Source: Artemisia argyi
Taxonomy: Eukaryota; Streptophyta; Magnoliopsida; Asterales; Asteraceae
NCBI GenBank assembly: GCA_030686995.1
Contig: CM060691.1
Coordinates: 88,533,055 to 88,597,054, forward strand
DNA: 64,000 bases
Reading direction: 5' to 3'
Shown: positions 45,783 to 58,474 of the stretch, one piece after another
Numbering within the stretch: position 1 is the stretch's first letter
How the letters are laid out: every line of letters starts with the position of its first letter
Made by a program: the position numbers and the translations under genes
The notes under the pieces: generated by a model
Seen by the model: only the letters and a program-made list of their open reading frames with translations
Database searches by the model: none
Told to the model about the DNA's origin: nothing

Positions 45783-47068
45783 TGTGGAAAACTAGAGGGG
45801 TGGTTGAATAGTTTTACATCTTTTTAATTTGTTATAAAAGATAGTTTTAGTGTATTCTTAGCTTTTAAAAACTTAGATTCGATAATTTGTGATCTCAAGT
45901 CTTGCACAATATAAACAACTATCAATCAATAAGATATAAAAATGATAAGTAATGAAATAAATAAGAGATGGAAAGATCGAACCGCGAGACAAGAGATTTA
46001 TAGTGGTTCGGCTACAAGGACACCTTCCTTGCCCTACTCCACTCCCCAAGCACCTAATTCGAGAGTTTTCTTCACTATATCAACAAGCTCCCTTATGGCG
46101 GAGAAAATATTACACACCAATTAACACACCACAACTTCTTCACAACTAAGTCAGAACTTCTACACAACTTCTTCAAATCAATCTACTTCACAACTAACTA
46201 CTCCACGCCTATCTTCTTCACACCAATCCACTCCACAACTAACTACTCCACACCTAGCTTCTTCACTACAATTTAATTTCTAACTTTTCTTCTTCACACC
46301 AAGCAACTAACTAATCACACAATCTATATATCTAGCACAACTATCTACAATCAAATATACACAACAATCTTCACAAAGAATGATGTAAATAATCTTGATG
46401 ATGTACCAACAACTTGTATGTGGAGGTCATAACAATTTGTAATACTTCTTGTCTTGGGGGATAGAAGTATTCTTCTCTTGCACTTGAGAGGATGATGTTC
46501 GAATCACTTTGAAACAAAGAATTATGTACTTATGATCAAAAGATTAAGAGAAAGGAAATGTGGATCTAGAATAGAAAGTTTAGAAGTGCAAAAGGTGAGA
46601 AAATTCTGTGGGATGAACCAGTATTTATAGGGGAGAAAAATATTGTTCTAGAGCGTGGCCGGTCCCCTTAATTAATGGTCGGTCCCCTTAATCATTAAGG
46701 GGGCCGCCTAAGGAATTAAGGGGGCCGCCCCTTCAGAACGTTGGTTTTTCTTGTCTTTTAGTGGGGAATATTTTTCTGGATAAAATTTGTCATTTTTGGT
46801 TGAAAATTTGAAATCATATATTTATAATGAATTAAACATATTCTTTTAATTCCAAAAGTAATTTTGTAAAAGATATAAAATGTTTAATACATTTTATAAA
46901 ACTTCTAGTGATAAGAAAATTTTTCTTTGATCATGAAATGCAATAACCCTTTGTTTATTCATACCTTAAGTGATATGGGAGCAAAGACAAATATTAAGCA
47001 CTAAAAACTTGTTTACGTCATATGTTTTAGATTAATGAGTTTATGCTTTGTAATTATCAAAACATAGA
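45783..47068 (-). repeat. 3' LTR of element B, main part
   Basis: It starts TGTGGAAAACTAG. In element sense it has the inverted-repeat cluster (46730-46655; two CGGTCCCCTTAAT-type units and two TTAAGGGGGCCGCC units), a TATA box (46629-46622), a C/T-biased repeat tract (46115-46320) and the shared GGTTCGGCTACAAGGACACC block (45982-46117). It continues at 59619-59667 across element C. Confidence 0.85.
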
Positions 47069-47429
47069 TGTAGAATACTAACTATATGTGAAACATGTTT
47101 ATCTTGTGATTAGTGAGACGTTAGAATTGAGGAGGAGGGGAGGAAAGAAAGAAAGAAAGGAACCTTGAAAGAAAAAGAGAAAATATTAGATTAAGGTGAA
47201 TGAAGGTCCAACCCTCTCCACATGTGGAGAGGGGTATTTATACTTACAATATTACGCCCACTCCCGGACTGTGGATCAGGCATACAGTGGGTGAAGACCC
47301 GTCCTTCTTCCAAGGTGTTACTTAAACTAAAACTAATTAACTAATAAATAAACTAACTACGAGCTGACTTAATGCTATTACAATCATTAGGTGACCGAGA
47401 CTTTTACAGGAATATTTGTATTCCTAACA
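47069..47429 (-). repeat. 3' LTR of element C, 361 bp
   Basis: It runs TGTAGAATAC to TTCCTAACA. On the minus strand TATAAATA (47242-47235) is followed at once by a perfect 22-bp palindrome centred on CACATGTG (47233-47212). Confidence 0.92.
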
Positions 47430-50379
47430 ATCTCCCCCTAAGCAAGGTCACCTTTGAAGTTAAGATCTTTGGTCTTTAAGCATTCTTTAGTCTTTGTAGC
47501 TCGTAGGATTTGATTCTTCTCTTTTCAGCACACTTCATACTTCAACCAAGCGAACTTGTGATTGGAGTTCCTTTGTGATGTGTGATCTTTGAGCTTCTTT
47601 GAGATCATCAGCCAAAGTAAATCTCCAACCTCATCCATAGTAGTATAGCCTTCATGTGATGTAGTGACTAAGGACCATCATGCTCACACCCTTCTGTATC
47701 TGGAGACGTTGCATTAGAGTTGTAGATCAGGAGACTTTTTTCATCAGAGTTGCGGAAACGTTGTTAATAGTCTCTCAACATTTGTTGTAGCAAGTCTCTC
47801 ATCTTCATTGATAGTGTGGAGGATGTGTGAGCATGAGGTATGGATTGACCCGATTCAGCTGGAAACTGGAGCCATCAACGCCATCTTTATATGTGTCCCT
47901 GAAGTAAAACAGTTAGCAATAAAGATAGAGAACGAACATGGCTTTGTCATTCGTTCTGCGAGGACAGACTACCCTCTGGTTTTGTGAAAACCGACCTGTG
48001 ATCAGGTAGAGTCTCTTTTAAAGAGGACTCTCCTTGACAGGAATTTCCAGCTTGTAGTAATGAACTTTCCAAAGAATCCACTTTGGAATCTTCATACACA
48101 GCATGTTCTCATACCGGAACGTCTCAAAGCAGACAGCACGATAGAGTGAATCGGTGAATGAATATTCACGGATTGATGAGAAATAGATTTATAGAAATCA
48201 CTCGTGTGTCCTCTGATAAACATTTTTTAGACACGACGAGAGTTTTGTACTTTGAATCACATTTCCATCAAAAATACTTTTGTTTGAAATATTGTACACA
48301 ATCAATGTGCTCGAAAATTTATTGTGAGCACACCGAAAGGTTTTTGCAAAAGTATCCGTCAATCCATATCCTGGAACAAGTTTGATTCAATTTTGAATCG
48401 CACCATTGTTGCTTTCCAGTTGTCACTTGATCATCGATCCAAGATGGATCTCACATGTTACCTACCAAGAGCTTGAGAGATGTTCGCTCTAGAGGGATTT
48501 CCATCGTCATTGTGAATATTATCATATCACTCGGATGTTCTGGCAATACCACAAGGATAATGCGTAGGACTCTAAATATTTTATCGTATTTTCCACATTG
48601 TGTGAAACAATAAGCATATTTGGAATGTGTGTCCTATAGAGATTTATGGATGATCTCATGGCTCTTGACTCAATAATGCGTTTTGATCCGCTCCTGGAGA
48701 CTGGGGAGGCGTCTCCTGTTTTAGGTATCAACATAGCTCGCAATGAGCGGTCGATACATTGCACAGGGTTCCCCGTGAGAATGAAACAAGCTCTTTTAAG
48801 AGAACTTGAGTGGTTGGGAGTTTTAGTGCAGTGCATCACTGGGTCCATGACGTCTTGTCTTCAATACTAGTGTTACTTTAGTAACCACTAGTAGATTATG
48901 AATTGAACCCGGTTTCTGCCCTAAGGTTGAATAATTGGAGGGCTATTTCTTTTCACCCTTTCTCATTTCATTTCTTTTTCATTCTTCAACCCCTTCAGTG
49001 CTTACCGAGACTTCACCACTAGAACCTTGTTGGGTTTGTTCCAGTCCTAGCTCTATCTCAGTCCGCACTCTTCCCTTTCTCACTTTACTCCTTTTTTCAA
49101 TCATTCCTAAGGACTTCTAATCTATCTATGAATTGTCCCTAGGAAGATCCTTCCGGTTCTGGTGGATCATGGGAACTTATACCTAACCTTAACCAACCTT
49201 ATAACTCCGTGCATTAAAGTAAATGGTCGGTTTTAGGTATTATTTCCACAAACGCCTTTCGCTCCCCCTCAATATGTGCATCGATATTCGAAAGTGTTTA
49301 GCACATATGTGGGAGCCTATTATTGAGTCGAAAAGATCACATTTGATATCAGATTGCATATTTAAATCACATTCTCTCCCCCGATCAAAAATTTCAAATC
49401 TTTCGAGATTTTTGATCTCAATTGATTTAAATAATTTAGAAAGCGTTTTGGGAGAGAAATGCGGTCAATTTTAATATTTTCTGATAAAAAGGAACTTTTA
49501 CTTGCTCCCCCTCAAACTGTGAGGGAGGTTGTTATGTGTCAGATTTGAAGAGTTATCAAAATATTCGAAGTTTTGACGAAAACTCTTTGAAAGTTTACTC
49601 ATTCTGACACATAACTATCACAAATTGTATTGTTGTTTTTGTACAAAGTGGGGAGTTTTGATGATACATAAAATTTTAGAAAATCATTCTCCCCCTCAAT
49701 CAATGACGGATGTAAAAACTGAAATATTTTCATAAACTATTAACGTCATTGATTGAGTGAAAATTTTTGTATCAAACTTTTGAGTTTAATTTGATTTTCA
49801 TTCAAAATTTCATGGTACCACCAAGTTTTGCACAAACACTTTCCGGAAAAATCATAGAAGGGAAAGTATTTGGCGATAAAAAGAAGATTTCTCTTCTTTA
49901 TCACGAAATAATGCACTGAAGCGTACATTAGATCGAGGGTGCATGAATATAAAGTAATTCACGCTCGGATGAACGGCACCCTTTGTTAGGAACAACCGTC
50001 TTTTTGGCCACGTGTTTTCCTTAATTTTGAAAACCGGGTTGCTATCTGAAGTAATAGCAAGCCATATTTTTGAAGTGCGGGTTGTAGCCTGAAATGACTA
50101 CAAGCCATAATATTAAGAACATTTTGAGATACGACATGTTTTTGAAAAGAACTTTATTTGAAACCGAAAAACTCTTGCTCAAGCATATGTATGATTCCGT
50201 GTCATTATTGAATGACATTTCTAGAAACGTACATAATATCGAATATACAAGAGACATGTCGAGAGAAGAATATTTTTGAGTTTTTGTGATTTTTCAGATT
50301 TTTATGGTTTTTATAGGTTTTATATTTTTCTATTTTCTTTTTGATTTGATACTATACAAGGATATGTGAAGCAACCCCT
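47430..50379 (-). other. Long 3' noncoding region of element C with tract-hairpin modules
   Basis: No frame here shows family resemblance. Purine tracts (plus-strand CTCCCCCT) occur at 47430-47440, about 49260, 49376, 49505 and 49690. Inverted repeats sit beside them: 49695-49708 with 49744-49757 (14 bp), 49531-49543 with 49603-49615 (13 bp), and nested 49359-49369 with 49423-49433 and 49383-49392 with 49408-49417. Confidence 0.7.
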
Positions 50380-51981
50380 TTACTCCTCTTGATCTTCCTG
50401 AAGACAACTGAGATCCTCAGGTGTGAGACTCTTCACACCAAGGCGTGGGAGGATGAAGTGAAACCGTTCCCTAGAAAGTGCTTTGGTGAAGATATCGGCT
50501 AGTTGGAACTCAGTCCTCACAAAGTAAAGTTCCACAATTCCTTTCTCAACTTGCTCCCTGATGAAGTGATGACGAATGTCAATGTGTTTAGTTCTTGAAT
50601 GCTGGACATTGTTGCAGCAGAGTGCAATTGCACTTTTGTTGTCACAGTACATAGGAATCTTATTGCACATGAAGCCATAGTCAGAAAGTTAAGATCGCAT
50701 CTAGAGGATCTGAGCACAGCACGATGACATAGCAATGTATTCAGCTTCAGTGGAGGAGATAGATGTACTCATTTGTTTCTTTGAAGACCAACTGACAAGC
50801 TTGTTTCCTAAAAACTGTGCACCCCTAGATGTACTGCGACGAGTGTCTTGACATCTAGCATGATCAGCATCCGAATATGCTGTGAGAGCCATAGAAGTTT
50901 CTTTAGGGTACCAGAGGCCCATGTGGATTGTTCCTTTAAGGTATCGAAAGACTCTCTTGACAGCTTCCAAATGTTTCTTGGTGGGTTTGGATTGATACCG
51001 GGCACAAATGCAAACTGCAAATAGAAGGTCGGGTCTGCTTGCAGTAAGGTACATTAAGGAGCCAATCATGCTTCGATACATGGTTTGGTTGACCGGAATT
51101 CCCACATCATCTTCGTCAAGTTTTGATCGTTCAATCATAGGAGTATCAACTGAATCACTGGAGTCGAAACGAAATTTCTTCAAAATTTCATTGGCGTATT
51201 TGGATTGATTGATGAATATGCCATTGGGGTTTTGAGAAATTTGCAGTCCTAGAAAGAATGACATTTGACCCATCATAGACATTTGGAATTCGGAGCTCAT
51301 CTCTTGGGAGAAACGATCACATTCTGTGGGATCAGATGAGGCAAAAATGATGTCATCGACATAGATTTGTACATGTAGGAGGTTTTTGCCCGTTTTTCTG
51401 GTAAAGAGTCTAGGATCAACAACGCCTTTGGAGAATTTGTTGGCCAGAAGAAATTTAGACAAGGTGTCGTACCACGCCCTAGGTGCTTGTTTAAGCCCAT
51501 ATAGAGCCTTCTTTAATCGATACACGTGATTAGGGCGTTCTGGATCCACAAAACCTTCGGGTTGAGATACGTACACCACCTCTTTCAGATCCCCATTTAA
51601 GAATGCGGTCTTGACATCCATTTGATAAACCACCATGTTTTGACTTGCAGCATTTGCGAGAAAGATCCTTATGGCTTCGATTCTAGCAACTGGGGCGAAG
51701 GATTCTTCAAAGTCAATACCTTCTTCTTGTCGATAACCTTTTGCCACAAGCCTAGCTTTGTTTTTCAAAACATCTCCATGCTCATTAAGTTTAACCTTGA
51801 ATATCCATTTGAGTGCAATGATCATAGCACACTCGGGAGGTGGTACTAGTTCCCAGACATCCAGTCGGTCAAATTCATGAATTTCGTCCACCATTGCAGT
51901 GAACCATGAGTGTTTGGACATTGCATCCTTGACGCTTTTTGGTTCAGCTTTAGAAAGGACTGAATTGAAGAAACACCACAA
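50380..51981 (-). pseudogene. Copia RT and RNase H of element C
   Basis: The 426-codon piece 51981-50701 encodes RT ([32 protein letters not shown] with a catalytic Asp, [10 protein letters not shown] active site, [12 protein letters not shown]) and RNase H ([19 protein letters not shown]). Stops near 50698 and 50680 separate it from the last piece (50670-50380; [40 protein letters not shown]). RT copies element RNA to cDNA and RNase H degrades the template. Catalytic residues are present; the break near the end disables the full product. Confidence 0.92.
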
Positions 51982-53900
51982 TGCGTCGGTTGCAAGTTGC
52001 TTGCGGGTTGAAACTGGACGTGAAGGGTTTCCAATAATGTTGTCAATAGGATGATCATTGGTCCATTTTCGAAGGTATTCATGGGGTTGAGAATGAGGAA
52101 CTGAGGTTGCCGTGTTAGATTCGTCAGAGGATGTTACATCATTTGATGATTCAGGAGCAAAGATGTTAACAAACGGCTCATTATCAGGTGGAGCAAAAGG
52201 ATTAACTTAAGATGTATTATCTACATTTGCCGCTCGCTATACAGGTGAAGGTTGGACATTTGACGTGCTAACCGATTGACTGATGGCGGGAGCTTCAGAA
52301 TCCCATGACAGTGAAGTGGATAGACCGTTATTGTCATTTTGATTATTCACCACCCCATCTGGTGGTTGAACTATTGTAGCTTCAGGAGCATTCATCTGTT
52401 GAGGTTCAAAGTATTCATCAAACATTGGGTCAAACAGTTTCTTCCAATCTTCACTTGTAGGAGGTACAAAAGGAGCAGCAGGTATGGGATTCTGTACAAG
52501 CCTGGAGCTAATTGGTCCAGGAGACAAAAATTAGGTACGAGTCCAGAACTTGATTGTCCAGGAACCGGTTGCTCAGTCAGCTCATCGAAAGTAACGTGGA
52601 TTGTTTCCATTATGTCTCTGGTACGTTTGTTGTAGATTCGGTACCCCTTTCGATCTGGAGCATAGCCAACGAAGAAACCAATGTCGGCCTTGGCCTTGAG
52701 TTTCCCAAGGTCTTCACTGTCATTAGTTGGATAGCAAAGTGCACCAAAAACTCGAAAGAAAGAAAGATCGGGTTTTCTGCCATGAACCAGTTCATAGGGA
52801 GTCTTGCAGTGGAGAGGATGTATCAAGGATCGGTTCTGAGTGTAACATGCGGTGGCAATTGCCTCAGCCCAAAGAAATAGAGGAGCTTTGGAAAAGATGA
52901 GCATAGTCCTTGCAGCTTCAACTAAGGTGCGATTGCGTCTTTCTACAACTCCATTTTGTTGAGGAGTTCGTGGAATGCTCTTTTGATGACTAATCCCGAC
53001 ACCTTCATAAAACAGAGTAAGTTGTCTGTTCACAAATTCTGTTCCATTATCAGTACGAATGACTCTAACCGTTTTGTTAAGGCGGACTTGCAACATCTTG
53101 ATGAGTTTGATGATGGTTTCAGGAGTTTCATCTTTTGATCGTAGAAATTTCACCCATGTGAATCGAGAGTAATCATCAACAATAACCAGCACGTATTTCT
53201 TTCCATTGATACTTTGAATCCTCATTGGTCCACAAAGATCCATATGAAGGGTATGAAGAACTTCCATGATTGAATTGACAGTTTTGGGTTTATGGGTATG
53301 CTTTTTGCTCTTGCCCATTTGACAGGCGGAACACAGATGGTCTTTTTCATACTTAAGTTTGGGCAAGCCTCGAACAAGATCCTTACGTGTAAGTTCATTG
53401 ATGGTACCGAAGTTCAAATGGTTTAAACGACGATGCCACAACCATGACTTGTTCTTGGATGCTTTAGAGAGCAGACAAATTGGAGAGGACCGTAGCATAT
53501 CTTCGATGGAGATGGTGTAAAGATTAGTGCCCCGACTCCCCTTGAGAAGATCAACACCATCTAATTCTCTAACAAAACAGGTGTGCTTTCTGAAGGCGAC
53601 TTCGAGATCTGAGTCACAGAATTGACCAACAGAAAATAGATTGTGCCCAAGTCCTTCCACGTAGTAAACTCTGGATATAACACTGTCTCCAAATACGTAA
53701 TCACCATAACCCATTATAGAACCAAAATGGTCATTCCCAAATCTAACCGTACCAATAAACTTTTCCACGAAATTCTTGAGCCTTGAGCGATCACCAGTCA
53801 TATGTTTTGAGCAGCCTGAGTCCAAATACCAAAGGACGATTTGTACGACCTGCATTTGAAACCAGACAATCGTTGATAACTGAAAAAGCTGGAGCCCCAC
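51982..53900 (-). pseudogene. Copia protease and integrase of element C
   Basis: The 502-codon piece (53900-52392) starts at the protease DSGCSKHMTGD (near 53820) and covers integrase: the zinc region HRRLNHLNFG with CSACQMGK, then catalytic HMDLCGPM, IRTDNGTEF and GVVERRNRTLVEA, and the C-terminal GRKPDLSFFRVFGALCY. Integrase joins cDNA to the genome. The frame shifts near 52530; the linker then reads in the piece 52527-52237 (PTSEDWKKLFDPMFDEYFEP), and a stop near 52208 precedes RT. Upstream, the frame changes at about 53850. Confidence 0.9.
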
Positions 53901-56530
53901 ACACTATTGGGGTCCGTTTGGTTAGAACACACAAATATTGGATTATCATAAGTAACAGATATCTCACTGGAGTATTCACATTTTGATGCACTAGAACTAG
54001 AAGTGGTATTTATTGCTTCTATTGGAAATAGTCTACCGGTAGGTCTCCACTTCCTAATAGGCACAACTCTAGAGTTAGTAATCCTAGTTACTGGGCACTT
54101 TTCCCTCAGAGTGAATTTCCTTCCAGTAGGTCTCCATTGATAACCAACATTAGTGAAAACTTTTCCTGTTTTATTCCATACTTGTTTTGCCCGTTTAACA
54201 CTAGAAGCATTCATAACTGGTGTTTGCATAGTGGATTTAAGAAAGGACACAACACATGCATCATGATTACCATAAAATAAGCATTTGTTACACTTCTTAT
54301 AAATAGCATCAGAATTCGAATTAATTACATCATTGTTCACACAAATGTTTGAATCAACTCGATTCCTTTCACTAAGCAACACTTTATTGTTCCTAGATGA
54401 TTCTTCTACTTCCTTCATAAGTGAGCTCTTAGCCGGCAAAGTCCTATCATTCTTTGTATTGCATTTAGGCTGTGACTTGCTAGCATTAGATACACCTTTT
54501 ACTCCTATAGAAGCAATGATGGGAACATTAGTCTGATTAGTTGCTACTTGTTTACTGGTGATCAAGATGGAGGATTGTGACATGGTTTGGGGAAAGTCAA
54601 CTGTGACATGCTTGTTGCCACTGAGATGGTGCAATGCAGTTGTCCTATCCGACTTGGTATCATTCTTGGGGCATGATCCTATGGCATATTCTAATAATTC
54701 CTGGGCCCTATTAGTGAGGAAGCACGCACCCATAATAACATCATCAAGTGGTTTAGAAGTCCTCTCATCTTCAATGGTTTCTCTAAGTATGGCCAGACAA
54801 TCCTTAAGATTTCTAAGATAGTTGTTATGAACTAACTTATTGTTCCTAAGGGGAAGAGAAACATTCACAGCATCGCACGCATATTTATTACAAGCATGTA
54901 CATTGGAAATTACATGATCACATGAAACAACGGGCATTTTACCCTTCACCATGGTCTTTAGATTCTCAATTTCATTTAACAAAGAAGTGACTTTCTCATT
55001 GTTTTAGTCACGTGTTGTTTTGATAGACTCAAACAATTATTTATAACGTTGTTTAGCGTTAGACATTTCAGCACGAAGCCACTCATTTTCATGTTGTAAC
55101 TCATTGATAATGCCCTGTTTTTGAAAATTTTGAGAATCCATAGACTTCTGGTAATTGGTATTGGTCACATCGCTTCTGTTCAATTTTAATTGTGCAATTT
55201 GAACCTTCAACTTCCGAATCGTGTTTGAGTGAGCTTGAATTACTTCATCCTTTTTGGCTAATTCAAAACATGTATCAAATTCAGGAGCATCCGAAGATAT
55301 CTTGGCATTTGATATTTTTATACTTTCTTCTAGATGTTGATATTTTAATTGTAGGTTCAGATTATCAACTTCTAGTTTTGAGAAATTCCTGACCATGTTA
55401 TCATGATCATCATTTTGAATTTTTTCAGTAAGTTTGTAATTCTCCCCCTCCAGCTCAATCACACGATTTTGGAAGACATTCAAAGTAACCGACATTTCAT
55501 GAAATTGTCGAGCAGATAGCGCAGAGTCGGTAACAGTATAAAACACATCTTTAGCAATGCAGTTAGCAATCAAATTTTCATTCATGATGAGAATGTTCTT
55601 CCTGTCAATTTCACTGTGTTTGAGATCAATAGCAAGTTGGTTACCCTCACTTTTCACTTCATCAAAAACCTTTTTCATTTGAGTCACATCATCATTAATG
55701 GTGTTTTTAAGTCCCTCAAAATGTTCTTTTAGAAGTTTAAAAAATGGCATAACTTCAGTTAGGTAACACTGTTTTGTTTGCTCAAAACCCCTTTCCCCTT
55801 CTGTAATCCCTGTAGGTGTAATTCTTATTTTACAGGTTTTCTCAAAGTCATTGAACAATTGACCTAGCACATACAGCCCAATTAGAGTATTACATTGTGT
55901 GGGAAGAGTGAAAGGTACAAGGTGCCCAGGTGTGTTCAGGGGATAGGCAGTTGGGTGAGCAATTCTAAACATAGTGCGTGTGTTACCTACAACTTTTTCA
56001 GCTTGCATTTTCTCAATGTCAATATTCCAAAACACTTTTTCAGGAAAAATTCTCTTTTGAGGAACAAAAATTGCAGTATGATTGTCATTTGCATAATCAT
56101 AGTGAAACACGAGATTCTTAGCAATGCATTTAGGATCCTTTAAACGTTCAGCAAGTTTTGCCCTAGTTCTATCCTCTGCCTCATTGATGTGGTCATAGGA
56201 TCGTGTATCAGGAGGGGCATGGTTAGGTTCAAGCATAGTTTTTGCATCATATAATGCAGGTTGTGCACCTAGACCTATTCTAAGGAATCTTGCTTTGGGT
56301 TTGGAGGTATCATGTTCACTAAATTCATCACTTAACTTCCTGTGGCTTTCCATCATTTGAGCAGATTGAATGGTTTGGCCCTGTGTGTACAACTTATCTT
56401 CCAATTTATTTTTCAACATTTTTAATTTTGAGAAGTCAATTAGAAGTTTAGTTTCTTTATCTTTGAATTCTTGTTTGATTGTAGTCAAACCTTTTTGAAC
56501 CTCAAGTTTTTGTTTGACGGTTTGATTCAA
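53798..56530 (-). pseudogene. Gag-protease linker of element C (coiled-coil rich)
   Basis: This stretch is in frame with gag but cut by TAA codons at 56531-56533, 55037-55039 and near 54998. The first 497 codons are rich in Lys, Glu, Leu and Asn with likely coiled coils (NDDHDNMVRNFSKLEVDNLN). The next 394 codons hold Cys pairs (CNKCLFYGNHDACV) and paired WRPTGR repeats (RRWRPTGRKFT-like and RKWRPTGRLF). The length, about 900 codons between zinc knuckle and protease, is far above that of classic copia Pol. Its role is unknown; it could be an enlarged Gag C-terminus. Confidence 0.75.
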
Positions 56531-58474
56531 TTAGTTCTTTAAAGAAACTAGTTCCCTTTTTAATGATTCTTGTTTGGAATTGTTTTCAGATATGTAAGTA
56601 CGCAGTTGCCATTCCATTTTCTGCTCACGTTCATTCAGCTCAAACTTAGCACGCTGCTCATAAATGTTTACTTGGTCCTTAAGGGTGTTAATTCTAGTGA
56701 TCAGAGAATCATCAGGGTTGTATATAGAGTGCTCATATACCTCATGTTTACTAGAATCAATAGACGGCATGTCACTTGGTACAACTGGGGGTCCATTGTC
56801 ATTCACATGCATTTCATATGGGATATTATTGGTATTACCCATATCAGTGATGTTTGTGTTGACAATATTCTTGAGTTGTACAGAGTCACATGCCCCCTGT
56901 ACAGGTGTAGAATTATTTAGATCATGTTTAGGAGATGTTGGTACCTTAGAGATGGCAGACGTGATGGATAAATCAGAATGCTGTGAAAAGGATGCTGCTG
57001 CAGACAGATTAGCCATGAAAATTGTTTGAGCAGTTGGTTCATCATCCACGTCTGAGTCAAATGCATCACACTCTTCAACTTGAAAGATATTTGGGTCATT
57101 AAGAGCCATGTCCTGAACAGGTTGATCATCCACATCGGCATCAAAGGTGTTCCCATCATTACCAGCCAGAAAGAGCAAAGCTTCTTCATCCAACACAGTC
57201 CCATTTTCTTGTGCCTGCATCAGCAACATCTTGTCTTTGAAGTACTCAGAGTTTTGGGGACGTTTTGGGAGAGTGCAATTCCTAGCAATATGGCCCAACC
57301 CTCCGCAGTTGTAGCATTTCGGCTGTTTAGCTTGTGCTTGAAGAGCATTCCCAACTTTGTACTGCCCATTCTCTCTACCAGCATTTCTTTGGTTGAAGTT
57401 CTGTCTTCCCTGCACATTCTGCACCACTACCCGACTATCTTCAATGACTGCCTGATTACGTGGATTAGATGTGATTCTGAGCTGGTTGTTGGTAGATGGG
57501 AGTGCAGCCCTGAACTGTTGGACCAGTAAAGACACTTGGTTGGAGAGATTATCAATCATCATGTCAGTGTGAGAATACCCAGAATCAAGTTGTGTATTCA
57601 AAGCAGATGGTGAGGGAGTTGATGATTGACTATTGGTAGGGGTAGACCTGGAGGTTGATTGTGATGGTTGAACTTGATCATTAGAGGTTTGATTAGGTTG
57701 TTGAGCATTGGAGATAAAAGCAAGAGATTCATTTGTTGCAGTCGGATTGAGCTTTTCTCGCATTAGCCGATCATAAGCTGCATGTTTCTCATGTTGTTGG
57801 AGATACGCATACAGCTTTGCATGATTGGTATGCCTGAGACCCTTGTTGAGCTTAACAGCTATGACAAACCTATCCCATTCCGGTGCCATGTTGTTCACGA
57901 ATTTGGAATTAAGCTGTATGTTGGGCATTGTCATCTTGATGGCTCTCATATCATTGACCAGCTTGTGAAATCTGACGTAATAGTCAGTAATGCTTTCACT
58001 TGGATTCATTTTGAAATGCTCAAATTCATCGTATAGCTGTGACTCACGATCTTCTTTAGTTAACTCAGACCCTGCAAGAAGCATTTTGACATTATCCCAG
58101 ACCGCCTTTGCTTCAGTGTTAAAGTTGATCAGTTTGTAGACATCTTTGGGAAGGCCTTGAATGATGATATTTGATGCTCTGATGTCTGCATCATAGCGTT
58201 TCTTTTCTTCTTCAGACAACTCATTGTAAGTGCGAGGTCTATCAGGACCAAACACGGCCGGTAATTGATCAGTTGCTTCTGAAATCGTGTCTCTAGTAGT
58301 ACCCACTTGAAAGGGTCCCTCATCGATGGATTTCAGGATGTTAACCCCATTATCTTTACCCAGACAGTACAGCCGTATCCTTTGAGCCCATGATTCATAG
58401 TCAGTTCTATCCAACATCGGAGGTCGGGTGTCAGACCCCGTAGCTTGAATGTCATCGGAAGATGTCGACATCAT
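56531..58474 (-). CDS. Copia Gag of element C
   Basis: A 647-codon open frame starts at 58474 (MMSTSSDDIQATGSDTRPPM). Residues about 20-240 are the copia gag/UBN2 region (DYESWAQRIRLYCLGKDNG, LPKDVYKLINFNTEAKAVWD, MNPSESITDYYVRFHKLVND). A CCHC knuckle CYNCGGLGHIARNC lies near residue 386, followed by a Gln/Met stretch and an acidic Asp/Glu region. Gag packages element RNA in cytoplasmic particles. The frame ends at a TAA (56531-56533) beyond which it reads on, so the original polyprotein was longer and the stop is probably secondary. Its sequence after the knuckle matches a pattern I know from Asteraceae copia elements. Confidence 0.9.
   Translation of the reverse strand: MMSTSSDDIQATGSDTRPPMLDRTDYESWAQRIRLYCLGKDNGVNILKSIDEGPFQVGTTRDTISEATDQLPAVFGPDRPRTYNELSEEEKKRYDADIRASNIIIQGLPKDVYKLINFNTEAKAVWDNVKMLLAGSELTKEDRESQLYDEFEHFKMNPSESITDYYVRFHKLVNDMRAIKMTMPNIQLNSKFVNNMAPEWDRFVIAVKLNKGLRHTNHAKLYAYLQQHEKHAAYDRLMREKLNPTATNESLAFISNAQQPNQTSNDQVQPSQSTSRSTPTNSQSSTPSPSALNTQLDSGYSHTDMMIDNLSNQVSLLVQQFRAALPSTNNQLRITSNPRNQAVIEDSRVVVQNVQGRQNFNQRNAGRENGQYKVGNALQAQAKQPKCYNCGGLGHIARNCTLPKRPQNSEYFKDKMLLMQAQENGTVLDEEALLFLAGNDGNTFDADVDDQPVQDMALNDPNIFQVEECDAFDSDVDDEPTAQTIFMANLSAAASFSQHSDLSITSAISKVPTSPKHDLNNSTPVQGACDSVQLKNIVNTNITDMGNTNNIPYEMHVNDNGPPVVPSDMPSIDSSKHEVYEHSIYNPDDSLITRINTLKDQVNIYEQRAKFELNEREQKMEWQLRTYISENNSKQESLKRELVSLKN

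Noticed and set aside
48158..48385. Plus-strand 75-codon frame in element C
   Set aside because: It is antisense to the element, has no family pattern and lies in a region with other random short frames.
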